Translations under genes and position numbers: made by a program
Shown: piece after piece, positions 17,067-26,370 of the stretch
How the letters are laid out: every line of letters begins with the position of its first letter
Position numbering within the stretch: the first letter of the stretch is position 1
Notes under the pieces: model-generated
What the model was told of the DNA's origin: nothing
The model's input: the letters and a program-made list of their open reading frames with translations, nothing else
The model's database searches: none
DNA from: Caldilineaceae bacterium
Lineage (GTDB): Bacteria > Chloroflexota > Anaerolineae > Caldilineales > Caldilineaceae
Assembly (NCBI GenBank): GCA_019637645.1
Contig: JAHBVH010000001.1
Coordinates: 62,001 to 126,000 of the forward strand
Direction of reading: 5' to 3'
DNA: 64,000 bases

Positions 17067-17414
17067 ATGCAACTCGTCATGAATGGTCGTCGGATAGAAC
17101 TAACCAATCGCCTACAAGAATATGTTGCCAAGAAAGTGAGCAAGCTGGAAAGACATGTGCCGGAATTAGGCCAAGTACGCGCTGAACTGGCCCAACACGA
17201 TACCTACGCCATGCTCGAACGCTATACCTGTCAACTGACCACTTGGTTTGATCATCGTCTTTTGAGTGTTGAAGTTGCTGCCGACGATATGAAGGTTGCC
17301 GTCAATGGCGCAGTGGTCAAATTAGAGCGGCAGCTACGCAAGCAAAAGGTACAGCACCAACATAAAGGTCGGCCTTCGGTTGCCATGACGGTTGAAAAGC
17401 TAAGCGCTCGCTGA
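17067..17414 (+). CDS. hpf: Ribosome hibernation factor, short HPF/RaiA type
   Basis: A 115-residue protein of the ribosomal S30AE family, which binds the 30S subunit in the mRNA/tRNA channel and inactivates ribosomes in stationary phase. The N-terminal MQLVMNGRRIELTNRLQEYV and the following KVSKLERHVPEL helix match the family, as does the beta strand before ADDMKVAVNGAVVKLERQLRK. The C-terminal dimerisation domain of long HPF is missing, so this is the short form. AGAAGGAAGG is the ribosome binding site, and a canonical terminator follows. Confidence 0.88.
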   Translation: MQLVMNGRRIELTNRLQEYVAKKVSKLERHVPELGQVRAELAQHDTYAMLERYTCQLTTWFDHRLLSVEVAADDMKVAVNGAVVKLERQLRKQKVQHQHKGRPSVAMTVEKLSAR

Positions 17415-17481
17415 CAAACAGAGGAGCGGTATGGTAGGAATGGGCTTCCCACCGTCAAACTGAATTGACTACTCCCTCTCG

Positions 17482-17519
17482 ATCCGCCGGGAAACGTACT
17501 GTTTCCCGGCGGATTTTTT
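17482..17519 (+). terminator. Intrinsic terminator of hpf
   Basis: ATCCGCCGGGAAAC (17482-17495) pairs perfectly with 17501-17514 around GTACT and is followed by TTTTT. It is a textbook rho-independent terminator 67 bases after the hpf stop. Confidence 0.92.
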
Positions 17520-17664
17520 CAGGGTTTCCTGGGCTTGCCTGATGACGAGATCGCAAAACTTGACAGGTCTAGGGGCTTTCGCCTGCTTCAGCGGTGGCCC
17601 TGTGCCTTCGGGGGCCTGTTGGGCGCGAAAAAACTGAATCAACCGTGTAAGCTAGGCGGTGCGC

Positions 17665-17949
17665 TTATACAGGGCTTGGTTCGATCAATGCTTCAGCTGC
17701 TAATTCTTGGAATAAGGCTAAAGTTACTTCCTCGGCCTGGGCAGGGGTTACTTCATAGCGTGCTACGAGTCGGCTGCTAATCTCCGCTGCGCATAACCCT
17801 TCACGGATGCCCTGCCAAATCTGCGAACCCGTCACATTTAGAGTGTAGTACCGTTGTGTCTGCAGATGGAGTAGGATCGTCTCATCGTCTTGTAAGGGAG
17901 TCGCGATAACTTCAACATGGGGTTGAGCAATCGTCTGCAAGGTAATCAA
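17665..17949 (-). CDS. Orphan PqqD-family protein
   Basis: A 94-residue PqqD-like protein. The family pattern is visible: LLHLQTQRYYTLNVTGSQIW, then a helix with a GLCAAEISSRL segment and a Y-x-V-x-P-x-Q-A-x-x-x-V helix. PqqD domains bind leader peptides of ribosomally made peptides and hand them to modifying enzymes. No radical SAM enzyme, precursor or transporter of that kind lies nearby, so this copy is unaccompanied. The start is TTG, chosen because TAGGAGAG lies 7 bases upstream. It follows the secreted beta-helix gene on the same strand after 178 bases. Confidence 0.75.
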   Translation of the reverse strand: MITLQTIAQPHVEVIATPLQDDETILLHLQTQRYYTLNVTGSQIWQGIREGLCAAEISSRLVARYEVTPAQAEEVTLALFQELAAEALIEPSPV

Positions 17950-18127
17950 CGTAGATCTCTCCTAATGATGTATGATAAAGGTTGCCAGCGGGGCAGAAGA
18001 TGTCTGCGCTAGCAATTGATTGATACGCAACAGGGTTTATTCGGTGCCAAACTTGGCCTGTCAGCCTGCGGTTACGTAAATTGTCCGCAAGCTGTTTGCA
18101 AGACCGGCTATTGGGCAAGGTTTTCAC

Positions 18128-19681
18128 CTACTGCTTGATGAGTGGCAGGAACAGTTGTATTGGCGTTGTGATCAAATTGCCTTCTTCATCAAATTCCCAC
18201 TGGAGCGTGCCCAATAGCTCCGCTGGTGGTGCTGCCGCAATCACACTAGTTCTGACTCCGTAGAGATCCACAAAGATCCGATAGCGCGCGCGTACCGGTA
18301 AGCCGACAATGAAGACGGGGCTAAAACTTTCAGCCGGCGCTAAGAGCCCATCGCCCGTGACGCTAGCTGGCAAGGTTAGTTGGGCCTCTGCCGCACCACC
18401 GACGCCGCCATCGGCATTACAGAGTGTTGGCAGATGCTCGCCCTGGCTGTTGACATAGGCCAATTCCCGCACGACAAAATAGAGATTGCGATAGGTGAGG
18501 TTGGCATTATTCCGCAGCGTTGGTGTCAAGCTATGAGGGGGCAAGCCGGGCGTAGCCAACTGGGCACAGGCTTGCGGCGTGGCGCTATAGACACTGCTAA
18601 AGCTGGTTTGGCTGATGCTATTCTCGGCATTGAGTGATACTTCGATTTCGAGGGCTCCAATATCACAGGCAATCCCCTGGGGGCGCGGTACATCCCGCTG
18701 GTCAATGGCCAGACAAGTTGTGTTGTCACCGGCGTCAAGGGCCGGGCTATCGTCGGCTAAGCCATGGAGTTGGGTACCATCAACCAAGGCGAGAGCCGTC
18801 AATTGGGGGTCGCCACTCAGCGCGGTGTCGCAACTGCCATCCTCGCTTAGATTATTGACATTGGCGGCAATCACCCCAACAAGATTAAAAAAAGGTTCAT
18901 TGGCGTTGACACAGTCGCTGCCGCTGTTGCTGTCAGCTAGGATCGTGTTATAGAAGGAAAGGGTACCCGCATTAAAAAGCGCACCACCGGTATTGGTGGC
19001 ACTGTTGTTGGCAAAGGTGCTGTTTTTGATCGTTAGGTTGCCATAGTTATCGATACCACCACCGCTATAGGCGCTATTGCCGCTAAAGGTGCTATTGAGG
19101 ATCGTCAAGGTATTGACATTATAGACCCCGCCACCACTCAGCGCGTGGTTATTGGCGAGCGTGACTCGATTGAGGGTGAGGGTACCCGCATTGTAGATGG
19201 CCGCGCCATAGTTGTTCTTGCCATTGACCAAGATAACGCCTGTAATCGTCACGCTGGCGCTGGCGCTAATGGCGAAGTGACTGTTCGTATCCGCGCCATT
19301 GAGGGTGACAGCCGCCGCGAGGCTAGCGGCATCGATGGTGAGGGTTTTGGTCAATACCAAACGGCCACTGCTCAGTGCAATGGTCGCTCCACTCAAGGAT
19401 GGCGCAAAGTCAATGGTATCGCCCACCGCCGCGCTGGCAACGGCTTGGCGGAGAGAGCCTACCCCACTATCCCCTGTTGTCGTCACCGTAATGGTGGCGG
19501 CTTGTGCGGCTTGGCTGGTGCCTATCCACAACCCAAGGACTAATCCCCAACTGAAGATACGCCAGCCCCAGGCCAGCCATTGCCGCCGGTGAGGATTAGA
19601 AGCTGCTTCAGCGCGGCCCATGCCCGCTAAGCGTAAGGGCGAAGAGCCTTCGTGGCTTCGTCTAACAATACTAGTCGGCAT
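18128..19681 (-). CDS. Secreted beta-helix protein with CSLREA-like and choice-of-anchor domains
   Basis: A 517-residue exported protein. After an Arg-rich start, a hydrophobic segment (IFSWGLVLGLWIGTSQAAQA, residues about 40-62) serves as signal peptide or anchor. A CSLREA-like stretch follows (TTTGDSGVGSLRQAV). Residues 120-260 form a right-handed beta-helix with repeats such as LNSTFSGNSAYSGGGI and IKNSTFANNSATNTGGAL. A choice-of-anchor segment follows (DQRDVPRPQGIACDIGALE). The C-terminus is a separate beta-rich domain of unknown kind. Such proteins are cell-surface proteins in Chloroflexota and relatives; no enzymatic residues are evident. Confidence 0.82.
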   Translation of the reverse strand: MPTSIVRRSHEGSSPLRLAGMGRAEAASNPHRRQWLAWGWRIFSWGLVLGLWIGTSQAAQAATITVTTTGDSGVGSLRQAVASAAVGDTIDFAPSLSGATIALSSGRLVLTKTLTIDAASLAAAVTLNGADTNSHFAISASASVTITGVILVNGKNNYGAAIYNAGTLTLNRVTLANNHALSGGGVYNVNTLTILNSTFSGNSAYSGGGIDNYGNLTIKNSTFANNSATNTGGALFNAGTLSFYNTILADSNSGSDCVNANEPFFNLVGVIAANVNNLSEDGSCDTALSGDPQLTALALVDGTQLHGLADDSPALDAGDNTTCLAIDQRDVPRPQGIACDIGALEIEVSLNAENSISQTSFSSVYSATPQACAQLATPGLPPHSLTPTLRNNANLTYRNLYFVVRELAYVNSQGEHLPTLCNADGGVGGAAEAQLTLPASVTGDGLLAPAESFSPVFIVGLPVRARYRIFVDLYGVRTSVIAAAPPAELLGTLQWEFDEEGNLITTPIQLFLPLIKQ

Positions 19682-20091
19682 AAAGGTTTCCTTTGCGATA
19701 GGGAGATTCGCTGCGCAAGGCTAGACCTGAGGCAAAGAGTGGGCGAACCGTTGGGCAGTAGATACGCTAATGGGAATCATGTAATCGATTGGATGACATG
19801 CGTCCAGGTACTCCTTATTATAGAAAAGGTTTCACACCTGTCAATAGCCGAAGTTGGGTAAAAGGTGACAAATCGGCGGTGAAATGCTTGCACTCTTGTA
19901 AGCATCGGACAAAAGCTCTAAGATCGGCTGTATTCTCTCGGTTCAGGATGACGATAGGTATCGAAGAGACGTAGGCTGAAACCCGCTTTCGCGGACGTTG
20001 TTGTCTAGCACAGGTCCCTTAGGGCGGTGCGTACTCCTCGATCTTGTGGTATGATGGGGTGGATACTCGCTGCAAATAGAAAGGTAGACTT
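19682..20091. other. Divergent intergenic region
   Basis: No coding frame, RNA gene or repeat is recognised. It must hold the promoters of the secreted beta-helix gene and the SDR gene. AGAAAGGTAGACTT before 20092 is the SDR ribosome binding site. Confidence 0.5.
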
Positions 20092-20847
20092 ATGGAGATC
20101 CAAGGAAAAACGGCCCTCATTACAGGTGGTGCCCATCGCGTTGGCAAAGATATTACGTTGATGTTGGCGCAGGCCGGTGCGAATGTGATTGTCAACTACA
20201 ATAGCTCGGCGGACGAAGCACTGGCGACTGTAGCCGAGGCAGAAGCATTGGGCGTGGCTGCCATGGCCGTTCAATGTGATGTGGCCGACCGTGCGGCTGT
20301 GGAGCGGATGGTGACAGCGATTACGGAACGCTTTAGGGGAGTCGATATCATTGTTAATAGCGCGAGCTATTTTGGTAAGACTCCCTTTCCGAGTAGCGAC
20401 CCGACGATCTATGACCGTTGGGAAAAGGTGACGCGGATCTTGATCGATGGTCCTTTTTATATTTGTAACATGCTGGTGCCAACCATGCTGGCACGCGGCG
20501 AAGGGGCCATCGTGAATATTATTGATCTCTCGGTTTGGCATCCCTGGGCAGATTTCACAGCGCATGCGGTTGGTAAATCGGGTTTAATGGCTCTGACCCG
20601 CCAATTAGCCTTTGAATTGTCACCAACCATTCGAGTGAATGCCGTGGCTCCTGGTATGGTTCTCGCACCACCCAACTATAATGAGCGTCGCCAAACGGCT
20701 TCGGCGCAGCGGAACCTACTGCGGCGTTGGGGTAGCCCGGCGGATGTCACCAAAGCGGTGAAATATTTACTGGAAGCCGATTTTGTCACAGGCGAGATCG
20801 TGACCGTGGATGGTGGTGAGCGATTGGGGCCGCCCAAGTCTGCCTAG
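20092..20847 (+). CDS. SDR-family oxidoreductase with altered YxxxK motif
   Basis: A 251-residue short-chain dehydrogenase/reductase. The cofactor motif is GGAHRVGKDI, followed by NYNSS and the NSASYFG motif that replaces NNAG. The catalytic Tyr of YxxxK is His158 (HAVGK, Lys162 kept). The Ser position is Asp in NIIDLS, as in pteridine reductases. C-terminal GEIVTVDGGERL is standard. The closest known style is pteridine reductase/FolM-like SDRs, but the Tyr change suggests an unusual or lost activity. The dgt gene follows in the same direction after 45 bases with its own ribosome binding site (GGGGAGG), so the two are probably co-transcribed. Confidence 0.88.
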   Translation: MEIQGKTALITGGAHRVGKDITLMLAQAGANVIVNYNSSADEALATVAEAEALGVAAMAVQCDVADRAAVERMVTAITERFRGVDIIVNSASYFGKTPFPSSDPTIYDRWEKVTRILIDGPFYICNMLVPTMLARGEGAIVNIIDLSVWHPWADFTAHAVGKSGLMALTRQLAFELSPTIRVNAVAPGMVLAPPNYNERRQTASAQRNLLRRWGSPADVTKAVKYLLEADFVTGEIVTVDGGERLGPPKSA

Positions 20848-20892
20848 CAACGATGCCAGCCATGGGCGAGGCCAATTCAAGGGGAGGATGCA

Positions 20893-22056
20893 ATGTTGGT
20901 GACGCGTGCCGAGTTGGAACGGCGGGAAAATGAAGCACTAGCAGCCTATGGCATGCGTAGCAGCGCAAGCCGTGGTCGTGTCTATCCAGAAGCTGAACAT
21001 GCCTATCGCACAGCCTATCAGCGTGATCGCGATCGTATTATCCACACAACGGCCTTTCGCCGGCTGGAATATAAAACGCAAGTCTTTGTCTACTCCGAAG
21101 GCGATCACTATCGCAACCGCTTGACCCATAGCATTGAGGTGGCTCAAATTGGACGGACTTTGGCGCGCGCCCTAGGCGGCAATGAAGATCTCACCGAAGC
21201 GATCTGTTTGGCGCATGACTTGGGCCATCCGCCTTTTGGTCATGTGGGCGAAGCCACCCTCAACGATCTCATGCGCGCCTATGGTGGTTATGACCACCAA
21301 AAACAGACCTATCGCATTCTCACCGAATTGGAACAGCGCTACCCAGAACACCCTGGGCTCAATGTGACCTATGAGGTGCGCGAAGGGGTGGTCAAGCATG
21401 ACACGGATTATGATATTGTTGATGCGCGCAACTATTGGCCAGCAGAGCGGGGAACGCTAGAGTGTCAACTCAGTAATCTGGCCGATGAGATCGCCTACAA
21501 TACCAGTGATATGGACGATGGTCTACGCAGTGGTATTTTGGACCCTGCCGCTGTGTTACAATTGGGCATTGCACAGAATGTGCTTAGTAGCTTGGACGAA
21601 CCCTACACCGTCGATCTGCGCAACCCCATGGTGCGCTACCGCTTTATTCGGCGTATGGTGGGGCTGGAAGTGAGTGATGTCATTGCCGCAACCGAGGCTA
21701 AGTTGCAGGCGGGGCAGGTGGAAAGTTTGGCCGATCTTCGCCAGTTGGCCTACAATGTGGCGGACTATTCGGCTGAATTTCAACGCCTCAATGGTGAACT
21801 AAAGAAGTATCTGTATGCCAATTTTTACCGCCACTATCGCGTGGTGCGGATGGCTAGTAAGGCGGAGCGAACCTTGCGTGATCTCTTTCACGCCTATGTC
21901 CAGGAACCGCTGCAATTGCCCCCTGAGATTCAGCAGCGCGCCCAAACACACCCTGAAGGGCGTGAACGCGTCGTCTGCGACTATTTGGCTGGGATGACGG
22001 ATCGCTACGCTATTCAAGAGCACAAGCGCCTTTTTGACCCAGAAGAGCGTGCGTAA
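20893..22056 (+). CDS. dgt: dGTP triphosphohydrolase-like HD protein
   Basis: Cleaves dGTP or other dNTPs to nucleoside and triphosphate. The 387-residue protein has the HD metal site: the RNRLTHSIEVAQI His, AHDLGHPPFGHVGE (HD pair) and LADEIAYNTSDMDDG with the last Asp. RRLEYKTQVF is a typical Dgt segment. The length fits the short dGTPase-like subfamily rather than the 500-residue E. coli enzyme. GGGGAGGATGCA precedes the ATG. A hairpin terminator follows 15 bases after the stop. Confidence 0.93.
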   Translation: MLVTRAELERRENEALAAYGMRSSASRGRVYPEAEHAYRTAYQRDRDRIIHTTAFRRLEYKTQVFVYSEGDHYRNRLTHSIEVAQIGRTLARALGGNEDLTEAICLAHDLGHPPFGHVGEATLNDLMRAYGGYDHQKQTYRILTELEQRYPEHPGLNVTYEVREGVVKHDTDYDIVDARNYWPAERGTLECQLSNLADEIAYNTSDMDDGLRSGILDPAAVLQLGIAQNVLSSLDEPYTVDLRNPMVRYRFIRRMVGLEVSDVIAATEAKLQAGQVESLADLRQLAYNVADYSAEFQRLNGELKKYLYANFYRHYRVVRMASKAERTLRDLFHAYVQEPLQLPPEIQQRAQTHPEGRERVVCDYLAGMTDRYAIQEHKRLFDPEERA

Positions 22057-22071
22057 GTCCGGCCAAAAAGA

Positions 22072-22111
22072 AAGGGGACGGTACCTTCTGTCAAGAACGT
22101 ACCGTCCCCTT
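22072..22111. terminator. Terminator between convergent dgt and membrane protein gene
   Basis: AAGGGGACGGTAC (22072-22084) pairs perfectly with GTACCGTCCCCTT (22099-22111) around a 14-base loop. Confidence 0.8.
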
Positions 22112-22142
22112 CTTCGATTTTCCGCTACATTTCCTGCGGATC

Positions 22143-23801
22143 CTACTTCTTCTGGACGGTCATATCCACTTTGATCTCCTGGAAGACGCCCTTTGTCGCG
22201 TTGGCTGTGCTATATTCGACACTAATAATGGTGCAGTCAAGGAGCAAGTTTTGACTTTCTAATTGAAAGTGGATGCCTGGCTGTGCCGTAAAGGGCCGCG
22301 GATTATCTTGGCGTTCGCGCAGAAAGCTCTGCTCCAAGTTGTGATCAACCGCATATTCGCTTAAGAGAATGCGCGTTTGCTGGCCCAAATTCCGTTCGTC
22401 GGATTTATCAAAGAGCCATACTTCCAGCGCGATCACTTGCTCTGGTGCGTTGGGCGTCAAGCCATTGCGGCTGCCAATGCCCATCCCAAATTCGCCAATA
22501 TATTTGTTGGTTTGGGGGTCAACAATCGGGCGGGATTCGTCATAGTCGGCAATCCCCATGCGGTATTGAAAGCTATGTTGATCGATCACCTTGGCGCGCG
22601 AACGGATTGCACTCGGTTGGCGTGGTGTTGGGGGCGGACTCGCTGCCACAGTCGGTGCCCAAGCCGCGCTTGGGCGACTTTCGTCACCCGGGTCAGGATG
22701 GCTGCGGTCGGCCCAGCGTCCTCCTGTACCCAAGTCGCTATCGTCACTGCTCGGCAGCGCGGCTGGCGGCGTTGGGGGTAGGTCGCGCTGGCGCGCTAGA
22801 TTTTCCTGCTCGACATCAATGCTATAACTACGCCCGGTCGCTCGCCATGGTTGCTCCTGCTCCTCTTCGTTGGCAAAACCCTCTTCGTCATACGCTTCAT
22901 AGTCGTCGCGGTCGTCATCGTCGTTATACGCTTCGTCTAGGAAATCGTCATCAGGATCATCGGCATCGCGGTAGTTGTTCGCTGCTGGGCGGCGGTAGGG
23001 ATCATGGCTTGCCGGTGAGGTGCTCTGGCTGGTTATGTTGGCGGACGGACGATAGGTGGACCACTCATCTTCCTGTTCAAAGGAGTAATCTTCCGCGGTT
23101 TTATCGGCGTGGGGTAAGACATGCACGGTGCTGCGTTTTTGGCGGCTCGGTGGTTCGTCGAACTCGTCGATTTCATCGGCTGGGGCTGGGCTTGTCGCTG
23201 TCCGTGGCTTGAAGAGCGCCTGTAAGTCGGACAAACCGGCTCTCCCTAGGAGATAGATGCCGCCAGCCACAAGGACTAGCGCCGTTAAGAGCCAGAGGAG
23301 CCATCCCAGCCACCCTAGCTGGCCGCTGGTTTCGCTGGCCGGGGTTGCGGTGATCAGTGGCGCGAGTGTTGGGGTAGCAATTGCCTCGGGACTGTTAGCG
23401 GCAAGCACGGCAGGCGCTAGGGCTGGGCTCGTCGGTGATAGATTCAGCGCCACTGCCAACCGGCGAATGTTGCTGTCACGAATTGCTTTATCGCTAAACG
23501 GGCTCTGGCTAAAGTATTGCAACGTCGCATTGATGGTTTGGGTCAGATTACCATCATCGAGTGCTGCTAGGCGGCGTTGCGCCACGATGGCTGCCTCTGG
23601 ATTATCATAGATGACAAAAGCATCGGCGACGGCGGCCACATATTCGGCCTTTTCGGGCGTATCTAGATCGCGCAGGGTTGCTCCCTCCCACTCCACGGGC
23701 CAAAAGACCCAACCAATCAGGAGCCCAAGCACAAGGCCCAGGACGGCACCGACCGCAATATAGGTGAGGGCGGATTGACGGAATGGGGCATAGTTTCTCA
23801 T
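22143..23801 (-). CDS. Membrane protein with disordered acidic/proline-rich linker
   Basis: A 552-residue protein without a recognised family. It begins MRNYAPFRQSALTY, then a first membrane segment (YIAVGAVLGLVLGLLIGWVF) and a helical extracytoplasmic stretch (residues 35-150). A second membrane segment follows (WLGWLLWLLTALVLVAGG, about 170-190), then a long disordered region rich in Asp, Glu, Pro and Ser (about 210-400, with DEAYNDDDDRDD). The C-terminal folded domain (about 400-552) contains PIVDPQTNKYIGEFGMGI. I chose the ATG after GAGAAGAGC; an upstream in-frame start at 23882 has no ribosome binding site. The C-terminal domain could be a structural or protein-binding domain. It is transcribed after manC but separated from it by a terminator. 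Confidence 0.75.
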   Translation of the reverse strand: MRNYAPFRQSALTYIAVGAVLGLVLGLLIGWVFWPVEWEGATLRDLDTPEKAEYVAAVADAFVIYDNPEAAIVAQRRLAALDDGNLTQTINATLQYFSQSPFSDKAIRDSNIRRLAVALNLSPTSPALAPAVLAANSPEAIATPTLAPLITATPASETSGQLGWLGWLLWLLTALVLVAGGIYLLGRAGLSDLQALFKPRTATSPAPADEIDEFDEPPSRQKRSTVHVLPHADKTAEDYSFEQEDEWSTYRPSANITSQSTSPASHDPYRRPAANNYRDADDPDDDFLDEAYNDDDDRDDYEAYDEEGFANEEEQEQPWRATGRSYSIDVEQENLARQRDLPPTPPAALPSSDDSDLGTGGRWADRSHPDPGDESRPSAAWAPTVAASPPPTPRQPSAIRSRAKVIDQHSFQYRMGIADYDESRPIVDPQTNKYIGEFGMGIGSRNGLTPNAPEQVIALEVWLFDKSDERNLGQQTRILLSEYAVDHNLEQSFLRERQDNPRPFTAQPGIHFQLESQNLLLDCTIISVEYSTANATKGVFQEIKVDMTVQKK

Positions 23802-23851
23802 GTTAGCTCTTCTCTCTGCAATGGGAGCGACATACCACGATATCGGTCGTC

Positions 23852-23891
23852 GAGTAAAGGGCGATCCGCCACACCGGATCACCCTTTACTC
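23852..23891 (-). terminator. Hairpin after manC
   Basis: Arms 23852-23868 (GAGTAAAGGGCGATCCG) and 23875-23891 pair with one mismatch around a 6-base loop, 48 bases after the manC stop. Confidence 0.7.
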
Positions 23892-23938
23892 CGATCGTGC
23901 TATACCGTCTCGGGCTTTTGCAATCGTAATCTCTCCGG

Positions 23939-25015
23939 TTACAAGAGTTCAGTGCGTCCCTGCTTGCGTAGATGCTCGACCACATCCTTCACTTTTTGCA
24001 TTTGTGATTTATGGCCGATGAGCAAGGCATCTCCCGTATCGATCACGGCGAGGTCATCAACACCAACTAGGGCAACGAAACGTTCACTATATATAATATT
24101 CCCCCTGCTGTTAATCGTCAATGTTTCACCCTGGGCAACGCAGTTTTGCTCGGGGTCCAAGGGGAGCACATTGGTGAGTGCATCCCAGCTACCGACATCA
24201 TTCCAGCCCGCATCGAGCGGGGTAACGGCCACCTGAAGGGCCCCTTCCATCACGCCATAGTCAATGCTGACATTGGGCATCGTCTGCCAAATGTCGCCGA
24301 GCACCTGGTCGGCATCAGCGGTGCCAATTGCGGCACTGAGCTGCTGTAGTCGTTGGTAGACCTCTGGCAGTTGCCGTTCAATCTCGGCCAACATTTGGTC
24401 AACACGGCTGATAAAGATCCCACCATTCCAATAGTAGCCGCCATCAGCAAGGAAGGCTTCTGCTGTCGCCAGATTGGGCTTTTCCAGAAAGCGTTCGACG
24501 GTATAGACGGGCTGTGGCACCGCAAGCGGTAGGCTCTCGCCACGTTTGATATAGCCATAACCCGTATGGGGAAAGGTGGGCGTGATGCCCAGGGTGACAA
24601 GCGACCCGGCTTGGGCGGCATCGGCGGCACAACACAGCGCTGCCTGGAAACTCTCTGTATCAGGGATGACATGGTCTGCTGGTAAAAAGGCCACCACCGC
24701 ATTCGGATCGCGCTGGTAGAGATGGATACAAGCAAGCCCAATCGCTGGTGCAGTATTGCGGCCACTCGGTTCGACAATGATTTGGGGTTGGCTCAAGGTC
24801 GGCAGTTGCGCGGCGGCTAAATGGGCAAAGGTTTCGCCAACCACAACAAAGAGATCTTCGTCGCGTACGAGTCCCTGCAGGCGATCTGCCGTCGCCTGAA
24901 TGAGAGTGCGCCCAGCACCCGTGATATCGGCAAATTGTTTGGGTTGGCGTTGCCGGCTGCGGGGCCATAGGCGTGTGCCACTACCACCGGCTAAAATTGC
25001 TGCATACATAGTCAA
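23939..25015 (-). CDS. manC: Mannose-1-phosphate guanylyltransferase
   Basis: Makes GDP-mannose from mannose-1-phosphate and GTP for polysaccharide and glycolipid synthesis. The 358-residue nucleotidyltransferase has LAGGSGTRLWPRS with QPKQF, the FLPADHVI loop, the FLEKPN motif and YYWNGGIF. It lacks the C-terminal cupin (isomerase) domain of bifunctional ManC/AlgA, so it is the monofunctional form. No other sugar-nucleotide gene is adjacent. An unlinked terminator follows. Confidence 0.93.
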   Translation of the reverse strand: MTMYAAILAGGSGTRLWPRSRQRQPKQFADITGAGRTLIQATADRLQGLVRDEDLFVVVGETFAHLAAAQLPTLSQPQIIVEPSGRNTAPAIGLACIHLYQRDPNAVVAFLPADHVIPDTESFQAALCCAADAAQAGSLVTLGITPTFPHTGYGYIKRGESLPLAVPQPVYTVERFLEKPNLATAEAFLADGGYYWNGGIFISRVDQMLAEIERQLPEVYQRLQQLSAAIGTADADQVLGDIWQTMPNVSIDYGVMEGALQVAVTPLDAGWNDVGSWDALTNVLPLDPEQNCVAQGETLTINSRGNIIYSERFVALVGVDDLAVIDTGDALLIGHKSQMQKVKDVVEHLRKQGRTELL

Positions 25016-25257
25016 GTTTCCTCTCTGTGCTAGCTCTTGCTTCCTTACAAGAGCACTTCTTTATGGGTAACACAAGCATCGTTGCGAGTGCGATGATGGT
25101 ACAACCCTCTATTGTTCCGCACCTACGCCGGCCGCGCTTTCTCATGAAAGCCATTTTTTGCGTAAGTTCGTTTGTTGTTTGAAGCTGGGAGGATACAGAG
25201 GAGCAGCAAGTGGTGCTTTTCAAACAACCGGTGGCTTGCTCGGCGGCCAAAAAGGAA

Positions 25258-26370
25258 CTACGTCCGCACTATATAGGTCATCCCGCCGACCTGACGTACG
25301 AATCCTTTAAGCTCTAGCAGTGTCAGCAGACTGCTGATCTGGCTCGAAGGAAGGGCCATGCGGCGTACAAGCTCATCGATATGGCAGGCTTCTTGTGTCA
25401 AGATATTGATTAATTGGGCTTCTAGGGGATCGACCGGCGTGCTTTGGCGCACCATGCGCTGCGTATGGAGAGTCGTGAAGTTCAGTTGATCAAGGACATC
25501 ACTGACCGATAGAAAGGGCGCGGCACCTTGGCGAATTAATTCGTTACAGCCAGCACTGCCAGGATGAAGAATACTGCCCGGCACGGCAAAGACTTCGCGG
25601 CCTTGTTCGGCGGCAAACTCGGCCGTGATGAGCGCCCCGCTCCGTTGATTCGCCTCGATAATCACCACGGCACGGCTGAGGCCGCTAATGATGCGGTTGC
25701 GCGGGGGAAAGTTATTCGCCTCGGGGCGTGTGCCCAGGGGGTATTCGCTAACCAGGGCTCCTTGGGCCATGATCGCATCGCCTAATTCGCGGTTTTGGGC
25801 CGGGTAGACTTGATCGACGCCGCTGCCCAGCACTGCGATAGTACGGCCGCCGGCATCGAGCGCCGCACGATGCGCGACGGTATCGACCCCAAGGGCCAGA
25901 CCACTGACGACGGTAATATTGTTGTGGACAAATTCAGTGGCGGCCAGATGGGCAACTTCACGACCATAGGCGCTGGCACGCCGTGTTCCCACGAGGGCAA
26001 CGGCGAGCATATCCTCTGGCTGTAGCTGGCCACGTACATAGAGGACAGGCGGGGGTGCTTCCGTCTCGCGTAAGTTTGTCGGGTAGCCTTCGTCATCCCA
26101 GGTCAGTACTTGCACCCCGGCGCGCTGGAGGCGTTGCCATTCTTCGTGTAGATCAAGTTGCTGGCGCGCTAATAGCAAATTTTCTTGACTACGTTTGTCA
26201 AGATTGGCGGCCTGTAGTTGATGAATCGAGGCTTTCCAGGCTGCTTCAATGGAACCGCACACCCCAAGGAGCGCGGATAGCCGTGCGGGACCGATACCGG
26301 CTACCTTATTAAAGGCAACCCAATAGGCTTGTGGAGGAAGTGCTGCCAATGCTGATTGTCCAACCTTCAT
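25258..26370 (-). CDS. dprA: DNA-processing protein DprA/Smf
   Basis: Loads RecA on incoming single-stranded DNA during natural transformation. The 370-residue protein has an N-terminal helix-hairpin-helix-like segment (GIGPARLSALLG), the Rossmann-fold DprA domain (VALVGTRRASAYGRE, SGLALGVDTVAHRAAL, the GSGVDQVYP motif, NFPPRNRIISGLS, GREVFAVPG) and a C-terminal winged-helix domain (residues 305-370). All the conserved segments are intact. It is a single gene with about 240 non-coding bases before the manC start. DprA is also widespread in non-competent bacteria, so it does not prove competence here. Confidence 0.96.
   Translation of the reverse strand: MKVGQSALAALPPQAYWVAFNKVAGIGPARLSALLGVCGSIEAAWKASIHQLQAANLDKRSQENLLLARQQLDLHEEWQRLQRAGVQVLTWDDEGYPTNLRETEAPPPVLYVRGQLQPEDMLAVALVGTRRASAYGREVAHLAATEFVHNNITVVSGLALGVDTVAHRAALDAGGRTIAVLGSGVDQVYPAQNRELGDAIMAQGALVSEYPLGTRPEANNFPPRNRIISGLSRAVVIIEANQRSGALITAEFAAEQGREVFAVPGSILHPGSAGCNELIRQGAAPFLSVSDVLDQLNFTTLHTQRMVRQSTPVDPLEAQLINILTQEACHIDELVRRMALPSSQISSLLTLLELKGFVRQVGGMTYIVRT

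Noticed and set aside
17665..19681. RiPP cluster formed by the PqqD-like and secreted genes
   Set aside because: No precursor, radical SAM enzyme or peptidase is visible, and the secreted protein has its own known domains.
22445..23212. 255-codon plus-strand frame
   Set aside because: It is antisense to the disordered membrane protein; the composition mirrors that gene and there is no ribosome binding site.
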